A stretch of DNA of 64,000 nt. Source: Elymus sibiricus (Eukaryota; Streptophyta; Magnoliopsida; Poales; Poaceae). Shown here piece by piece: positions 57,551 to 64,000 of the stretch (positions within the stretch are counted from its first letter, which is position 1; each line of letters begins with the position of its first letter). Both the position numbers and the translations under genes were made by a program. Location: contig CM077676.1 of assembly GCA_039707655.1 (NCBI GenBank), positions 192,382,936 to 192,446,935 on the forward strand. Reading direction: 5' to 3'. The notes beneath the pieces are model-generated. The model was not told the origin of the DNA, ran no database searches, and was given only the letters and a program-made list of their open reading frames with translations.

Positions 57551-59145
57551 AGGGTGGCGGTGAAGTCACGTGCTCGTCTCGGCATCCGTCATCGCTACCG
57601 CGTCGACGTCAGCCTCGACTCGCATAACCCTAAGTTAGACAGGGTGGCGGTGGTGTCACGTGCTCGTCTCGGCGTCCGCCGTCGCTACCGCGACGACGTC
57701 CGCCTCGACTCGCGTAACCCTAAGATAGACAGGGTGGCAGTGGTGTCACGTGCTCGTCTCGGCGTCCGTCGTCGCTACTGCAAAGACGTCCGCCTCGACT
57801 CGCGTAACCCTAAGTTAGACAGGGTGGCAGTGGTGTCACGTGCTCGTTTCGACGTCTGCCTCGACTCGCGTAACCCTAAGTTAGACAGCGTGGCGGTGGT
57901 GTCACGTGCTCGTCTCGGCGTCCGTCGTCGCTACCGCGACGACGTCCGCCTCGACTCGCGTAACGCTAAGATAGACAGGGTGGCGGTGGTGTCACGTGCT
58001 CGCCTCGGCATCCGTCATCGCTACCGCGACGACGTCAGCCTCCACTCGCGTAACCCTAATTTAGACAGGGTGGCGGTGGTGTCACGTGCTCGTCTCGGCG
58101 TCCGTCGTCGCTACCGCGACGACGTCCGCCTCGACACGCGTAACCCTAAGTTAGACAGGGTGGCGGTGGTGTCGCGTGCTCGTCTCGGCGTCCGTCGTCG
58201 CTACCGCGACGACGTCCGCCTCGACTCGCGTAACCCTAAGATAGACAGGGTGGCGGTGGTGTCATGTGCTGGTCTCGGTGTCCGTCGTCGCTACCGCGAC
58301 GACGTCCGCCTCGACTCGCGTAACACTAAGATAGCCAGGGTGGCAGTGGTGTCACGTGCTCGTCTAGGCATCTGTCGTCGCTACCGCGACGACGTCCGCC
58401 TCGACTCGCGTAACCCTAGGATAAACAGGGTGGCGGTGGTGTCACGTGCTCGTCTCGGCGTCCGTCGTCGCTACCGCGACGACGTCCGCATCGACTCGCA
58501 TAACCCTAAGTTAGACAGGGTGGCGGTGGTGTCACGAGCTCGTCTCGGCGTCCGCCGTCGCTACCGCGACGACGTCCGCCTCGACTCGCCTAACCCTAAG
58601 ATAGACAGGGTGGCAGTGGTGTCACGTGCTCGTCTCGGCGTCCGTTGTCGCTACCGCGATGACGTCCGCATCGACTCGCGTAACCCTAAGATGGACAGGG
58701 TGGCAGTGGTGTCACGTGCTCGTCTCGGCGTCCGTCGTCGCTACCGCGACGACGTCTGCCTTGACTCGCGTAACCCTAAGATAAACAGGGTGGCGGTGTT
58801 GTCCCGTGCTCGTCTCGGCGTCCGTCGTCGCTACCGCGACGACGTCCGCCTCGACTCGCGTAACCCTAAGTTAGACAGGGTGGCATTGGTGTCACGTGCT
58901 CGTCTCGGCGTCCGTCGTCGCTACCGCGACGACGTCCGCCTCGACTCGCGTAACCCTAAGTTAGACAGGGTGGCGGTGGTGTCACGTGCTCGTCTCGGCG
59001 TCCGTCGTCGCTACCGCGACGACGTCCGCCTCGACTCGCGTAACGCTAAGATAGACAGGGTGGCGGTGGTGTCACGTGCTCGTCTCGGCGTCCGTCGTCG
59101 CTACCGCGACGACGTCCGCCTCGACTCGCTAACCCTAAGTTAAAT
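57551..59145 (+). repeat. HOR unit 27, 1,595 bp, 18 monomers, tandem copy of the end of unit 26
   Basis: Order: m1/m16, m17/m3, m8-m11, m2-m3, m4/m14, m15-m17, z1, z2, y1, y2, m20-like, m24-like. From m8 (57,731) onward it repeats 56,136-57,550 at a distance of 1,595 bp. Confidence 0.95.
57731..59145 (+). repeat. 1,415-bp block duplicated at 1,595-bp spacing, copy 2
   Basis: It repeats 56,136-57,550 monomer for monomer. The m1 after each copy also shares CCGCGTCGACG, so the duplicated segment extends a little past the unit border. Confidence 0.9.
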
Positions 59146-60405
59146 AGGGTGGCGGTGAAGTCACGTGCTCGTCTCGGCATCCGTCATCGCTACCGCGTCG
59201 ACGTCAGCCTCGACTCGTGTAACCCTAATTTAGACAGGGTGGCGGTGGTGTCACGTGCTCGTCTCGGCGTCCGTCGTCGCTACCGCGACGACGTCCGCCT
59301 CGACACGCGTAACCCTAAGTTAGACAGGGTGGCGGTGGTGTCGCGTGCTCGTCTCGGCGTCCGTCGTCGCTACCGCGACGACGTCCGCCTCGACTCGCGT
59401 AACCCTAAGATAGACAGGGTGGCGGTGGTGTCACGTGCTGGTCTCGGTGTCCGTCGTCGCTACCGCGACGACGTCCGCCTCGACTCGCGTAACACTAAGA
59501 TAGCCAGGGTGGCAGTGGTGTCACGTGCTCGTCTAGGCGTCTGTCGTCGCTACCGCGACGACGTCCGCCTCGACTCGCGTAACCCTAGGATAAACAGGGT
59601 GGCGGTGGTGTCACGTGCTCGTCTCGGCGTCCGTCGTCGCTACCGCGACGACGTCCGCATCGACTCGCATAACCCTAAGTTAGACAGGGTGGCGGTGGTG
59701 TCACGTGCTCGTCTCGGCGTCCGCCGTCGCTACCGCGACGACGTCCGCCTCGACTCGCCTAACCCTAAGATAGACAGGGTGGCAGTGGTGTCACGTGCTC
59801 GTCTCGGCGTCCGTTGTCGCTACCGCGATGACGTCCGCCTTGACTCACGTAACGCTAAGATAGACAGGGTGGCGGTGGTGTCACGTGCTCGTCTCGGCGT
59901 CCGTCGTCGCTACCGCGACGACGTTCGCCTCGACTCGCGTAACGCTAAGATAGATAGGGTGGCGGTGGTGTCACGTGCTCGTCTCGGCGTCCGTCGTCGC
60001 TACCGCAAAGACGTCCGCCTCGACTCGCGTAACCCTAAGTTAGACAGGGTGGCAGTGGTGTCACGTGCTCGTCTCGGCGTCCGTCGTCGCTACCGCGACG
60101 ATGTCTGCCTCGACTCGCGTAACCCTAAGTTAGCCAGGGTGGCAGTGTTGTCACGTGCTCGTCGCGGCGTCCGTCGTCGCTACCGCGACGACGTCCGCCT
60201 CGACTAGCGTAACCCTAGGATAAACAGGGTTTCGATGGTGTCACGTGCTCGTCTCGGCATCCGTCGTCACTACCGCGACGACGTCTGCCTCGACTCGCGT
60301 AACCCTAAGTTAGCCAGGGTGGCAGTGGTGTCACGTGCTCGTCTCGGCGTCCGTCGTCGCTACCGCAAAGACGTCCGCCTCGACTCGCGTAACCCTAAGT
60401 TAGAC

Positions 60406-61371
60406 AGGGTGGCAGTGGTGTCACGTGCTCGTTTCGACGTCTGCCTCGACTCGCGTAACCCTAAGTTAGACAGCGTGGCGGTGGTGTCACGTGCTCGTCT
60501 CGGCGTCCGTCGTCGCTACCGCGACGACGTCCGCCTCGACTCGCGTAACGCTAAGATATACAGGGTGGCGGTGGTGTCACGTGCTCGCCTCGGCATCCGT
60601 CATCGCTACCGCGACGACGTCAGCCTCCACTCGCGTAACCCTAATTTAGACAGGGTGGCGGTGGTGTCACGTGCTCGTCTCGGCGTCCGTCGTCGCTACC
60701 GCGACGACGTCCGCCTCGACACGCGTAACCCTAAGTTAGACAGGGTGGCGGTGGTGTCGCGTGCTTGTCTCGGCTTCCGTCGTCGCTACCGCGACGACGT
60801 CCGCCTCGACTCGCGTAACCCTAAGATAGACAGGGTGGCGGTGGTGTCACGTGCTCGTCTCGGTGTCCGTCGTCGCTACCGCGACGACGTCCGCCTCGAC
60901 TCGCGTAACACTAAGATAGCCAGGGTGGCAGTGGTGTCACGTGCTCGTCTAGGCGTCTGTCGTCGCTACCGCGACAACGTCCGCCTCGACTCGCGTAACC
61001 CTAGGATAAACAGGGTGGCGGTGGTGTCACGTGCTCGTCTCGGCGTCCGTCGTCGCTACCGCGACGACGTCCGCCTCGACTCGCATAACCCTAAGTTAGA
61101 CAGGGTGGCGGTGGTGTCACGTGCTCGTCTCGGCGTCCGCCGTCGCTACCGCGACGACGTCCGCCTCGACTCGCCTAACCCTAAGATAGACAGGGTGGCC
61201 GTAGTGTCACGTGCTCGTGTCGGCGTCCGTCATCGCTACCGCGACGACGTCCGCCTTGACTCGCGTAAACCTAAGATAGACAGGGTGGCGGAGTTGTCAC
61301 GTGCTCGTCTCGGCGTCTGTCGTCGCTACCGCGACGACGTCCGCCTCGACTCGCGTAACCCTAAGATAGAC
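60406..61371 (+). repeat. 966-bp tandem duplication, copy 1
   Basis: It covers m9-m11, m2, m13-m18 and an m19/m3 hybrid. Private bases shared with copy 2 are CGACAACG in m15, GTGTCGGCG with CGTCATCG in m18, and GCGGAGTTG in m19. Confidence 0.93.
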
Positions 61372-62337
61372 AGGGTGGCGGTGGTGTCACGTGCTCGTTT
61401 CGACGTCTGCCTCGACTCGCGTAACCCTAAGTTAGACAGCGTGGCGGTGGTGTCACGTGCTCGTCTCGGCGTCCGTCGTCGCTACCGCGACGACGTCCGC
61501 CTCGACTCGTGTAACGCTAAGATATACAGGGTGGCGGTGGTGTCACGTGCTCGCCTCGGCATCCGTCATCGCTACCGCGACGACGTCAGCCTCCACTCGC
61601 GTAACCCTAATTTAGACAGGGTGGCGGTGGTGTCACGTGCTCGTCTCGGCGTCCGTCGTCGCTACCGCGACGACGTCCGCCTAGACACGCGTAACCCTAA
61701 GTTAGACAGGGTGGCGGTGGTGTCGCGTGCTTGTCTCGGCGTCCGTCGTCGCTACCGCGACGACGTCCGCCTCGACTCGCGTAACCCTAAGATAGACAGG
61801 GTGGCGGTGGTGTCACGTGCTCGTCTCGGTGTCCGTCGTCGCTACCGCGACGACGTCCGCCTCGACTCGCGTAACACTAAGATAGCCAGGGTGGCAGTGG
61901 TGTCACGTGCTCGTCTAGGCGTCTGTCGTCGCTACCACGACAACGTCCGCCTCGACTCGCGTAACCCTAGGATAAACAGGGTGGCGGTGGTGTCACGTGC
62001 TCGTCTCGGCGTCCGTCGTCGCTACCGCGACGACGTCCGCCTCGACTCGCATAACCCTAAGTTAGACAGGGTGGCGGTGGTGTCACGTGCTCGTCTCGGC
62101 GTCCGCCGTCGCTACCGCGACGACGTCCGCCTCGACTCGCCTAACCCTAAGATAGACAGGGTGGCCGTAGTGTCACGTGCTCGTGTCGGCGTCCGTCATC
62201 GCTACCGCGACGACGTCCGCCTTGACTCGCGTAAACCTAAGATAGACAGGGTGGCGGAGTTGTCACGTGCTCGTCTCGGCGTCTGTCGTCGCTACCGCGA
62301 CGACGTCCGCCTCGACTCGCTTAACCCTAAGTTAGAC
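61372..62337 (+). repeat. 966-bp tandem duplication, copy 2
   Basis: It has the same 11 monomers as 60,406-61,371 and ends in a normal m19 right half. The hybrid at the end of copy 1 marks the crossover point. Confidence 0.93.
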
Positions 62338-62762
62338 AGGGTAGCGGTGGTGTCACGTGCTCGTCTCGGCGTCCGTCGTCGCTACCGCGACGACGTCCGC
62401 CTCGACTCGCGTAACGCTAAGATAGACAGGGTGGCGGTGGTGTCACGTGCTCGTCTCGGCGTCCGTCGTCGCTACCGCGACGACGTTCGCCTCGACTCGC
62501 GTAACGCTAAGATAGATAGGGTGGCGGTGGTGTCACGTGCTCATCTCGGCGTCCGTCGTCGCTACTGCAAAGACGTCCGCCTCGACTCGCGTAACCCTAA
62601 GTTAGACAGGGTGGCAGTGGTGTCACGTGCTCGTTTCGACGTCTGCCTCGACTCGCGTAACCCTAAGTTAGACAGGGTGGCGGTGGTGTCACGTGCTCGT
62701 CTCGGCGTCGGTCGTCGCTACCGTGACGACGTCCGCCTCGACTCGCTAACCCTAAGATAAAT

Positions 62763-64000
62763 AGGGTGGCGGTGAAGTCACGTGCTCGTCTCGGCATCCG
62801 TCATCGCTACCGCGACGACGTCAGCCTCGACTCGCGTAACCCTAATTTAGACAGGGTGGCGGTGGTGTCACGTGCTCGTCTCGGCGTCCGTCGTCGCTAC
62901 CGCGACGACGTCCGCCTCGACACGCGTAACCCTAAGTTAGACAGGGTGGCGGTGGTGTCGCGTGCTCGTCTCGGCGTCCGTCGTCGCTACCGCGACGACG
63001 TCCGCCTCGACTCGCGTAACCCTAAGATAGACAGGGTGGCGGTGGTGTCACGTGCTCGTCTCGGTGTCCGTCGTCGCTACCACGACGACGTCCGCCTCGA
63101 CTCGCGTAACACTAAGATAGCCAGGGTGGCAGTGGTGTCACGTGCTCGTCTAGGCGTCTGTCGTCGCTACCGCGACGACGTCCGCCTCGACTCGCGTAAC
63201 ACTAAGATAGCCAGGGTGGCAGTGGTGTCACGTGCTCGTCTAGGCGTCTGTCGTCGCTACCGCGACGACGTCCGCCTCGACTCGCGTAACCCTAGGATAA
63301 ACAGGGTGGCGGTGGTGTCACGTGCTCGTCTCGGCATCCGTCGTCGCTACCACGACGACGTCCGCCTCGACTCGCATAACCCTAAGTTAGACAGGGTGGC
63401 GGTGGTGTCACGTGCTCGTCTCGGCGTCCGCCGTCGCTACCGCGACGACGTCCGCCTCGACTCGCCTAACCCTAAGATAGACAGGGTGGCCGTGGTGTCA
63501 CGTGCTCGTGTCGGCGTCCGTCATCGCTACCGCGACGACGTCCGCCTTGACTCGCGTAAACCTAAGATAGACAGGGTGGCGGAGTTGTCACGTGCTCGTC
63601 TCGGCGTCTGTCGTCGCTACCGCGACGACGTCCGCCTCGACTCGCTTAACCCTAAGTTAGACAGGGTAGCGGTGGTCTCACATGCTCGTCTCGGCGTCCG
63701 TCGTCGCTACCGCGACGACGTCCGCCTCGACTCGCGTAACGCTAAGATAGACAGGGTGGCGGTGGTGTCACGTGCTCGTCTCGGTGTCCGTCGTCGCTAC
63801 CGCGACGACGTTCGCCTCGACTCGCGTAACGCTAAGATAGATAGGGTGGCGGTGGTGTCACGTGCTCATCTCGGCGTCCGTCGTCGCTACTGCAAAGACG
63901 TCCGCCTCGACTCGCGTAACCCTAAGTTAGACAGGGTGGCAGTGGTGTCACGTGCTCGTTTCGACGTCTGCCTCGACTCGCGTAACCCTAAGTTAGACAG
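62763..64000 (+). repeat. HOR unit 29 (partial), 14 monomers and 2 bases
   Basis: Order: m1-m3, m14, m15/m14, m15-m23 and the first two bases of the next monomer. The m15/m14 hybrid (63,123-63,212) marks a one-monomer duplication. m18 and m19 have GTGTCGGCG and GCGGAGTTG, states shared with unit 28. Confidence 0.95.

Larger units (their letters stand above)
59146..62762 (+). repeat. HOR unit 28, 3,617 bp, 41 monomers
   Basis: Order: m1-m3, m4/m14, m15-m17, m18/m20, m21-m22, m6, m7/m4; then m5/m6, m8-m11, m2, m13-m18, m19/m3; then m9-m11, m2, m13-m24. It contains a 966 bp tandem duplication. The final m24 has AAGATAAAT. Confidence 0.95.
1..64000 (+). repeat. 90-bp GC-rich satellite array with 24-monomer higher-order structure, filling the window
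   Basis: Every base belongs to a head-to-tail array of a roughly 90 bp monomer, always in the same orientation. Each monomer starts with AGGGTGGCGGTGGTG, has a CpG-rich core centred on the tetranucleotide TACC at monomer positions 46-49, and ends with an A/T-richer linker containing TAACCCTAA. I count 725 monomers plus 2 bases: 50 are 66 bp, 29 are 89 bp, one is 87 bp and the others 90 bp, which sums exactly to the window length. Neighbouring monomers differ by fixed substitutions, while monomers about 2.1 kb apart match, which defines a 24-type HOR. There are no inversions, no foreign insertions and no unique flanks. The array continues past both ends. Known satellites of this form lie in eukaryotic centromeric, pericentromeric or subtelomeric heterochromatin; which applies here cannot be told from the window. 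Confidence 0.99.

Noticed and set aside
1..64000. CRISPR array
   Set aside because: There are no unique spacers between short repeats; the whole 90 bp unit repeats, and the pattern recurs at HOR scale.
1..64000. Hammerhead ribozyme, as found in some satellites
   Set aside because: I found neither the CTGATGA nor the GAAA core element in the monomer on the + strand, and no matching pattern on the other strand.
1..64000. Bacterial or phage origin
   Set aside because: A 64 kb HOR satellite with no gene or unique sequence is not known in bacteria or phages. Long GTG-start frames are a by-product of the repeat.
1..64000. Transposon or retroelement insertions, or inverted segments
   Set aside because: Monomer lengths add up exactly to the window with every monomer in + orientation, so there is no room for an insertion or inversion.

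Overview
The window holds a single thing: one continuous tandem satellite array, all in one orientation, with no unique sequence, no gene, no RNA gene and no transposon. The basic monomer is 90 bp, 59 of 90 bases G or C in my consensus, with about 16 CpG per monomer. I parsed the window end to end into 725 monomers plus 2 bases of the next one. The lengths add up exactly to 64,000: most monomers are 90 bp, 50 are 66 bp (each lacking 24 bp), 29 are 89 bp, one is 87 bp, and the first is cut by the window edge. Such an array points to a eukaryotic chromosome (centromeric, pericentromeric, subtelomeric or other heterochromatin). I cannot name the species. A 9-base match to the TTAGGG-type telomere repeat in most monomers is only a weak hint.

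The monomers form a higher-order repeat (HOR). The reference HOR is 24 distinct monomer types, called m1 to m24 here, 2,111 bp long and seen complete at 25,107-27,217. m1 follows a monomer with a 1-base deletion (m24), which makes a convenient unit boundary. Monomer position 1 is the A of the AGGGTGGCGG block. Four further types (y1, y2, z1, z2) occur only in the right half. A slash such as m17/m24 means a hybrid monomer whose left part is one type and right part another.

Layout: 1-339 is the tail of a HOR. Region 340-23,019 has long composite HORs (mostly 1.5-4.1 kb) in which an m8-m19-like block, with a variant m11 and m2, is inserted one or more times. Region 23,020-29,508 has three nearly canonical 24-26-mers. 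Region 29,509-34,449 has rearranged units, ending in a 7-monomer, 629 bp unit. Region 34,450-59,145 is dominated by a family with an m4/m14 hybrid and z/y monomers, in short 1.1-2.0 kb units with recent tandem copies. Region 59,146-64,000 has a further local subfamily with a 966 bp tandem duplication.

The long open frames (up to about 1,220 codons on the + strand) come from the 90 bp period being divisible by three. They are broken in almost every HOR by the m24 frameshift and often by an amber codon in m4, and I annotate none as a gene. The features of interest are in the DNA: a 56-base dyad in the core of each monomer with regularly spaced TC/TC mismatches, a repeated 24 bp deletion of its apex, a G-rich block, a GTCACGTG site and a telomere-like site, repeated about every 90 bp.
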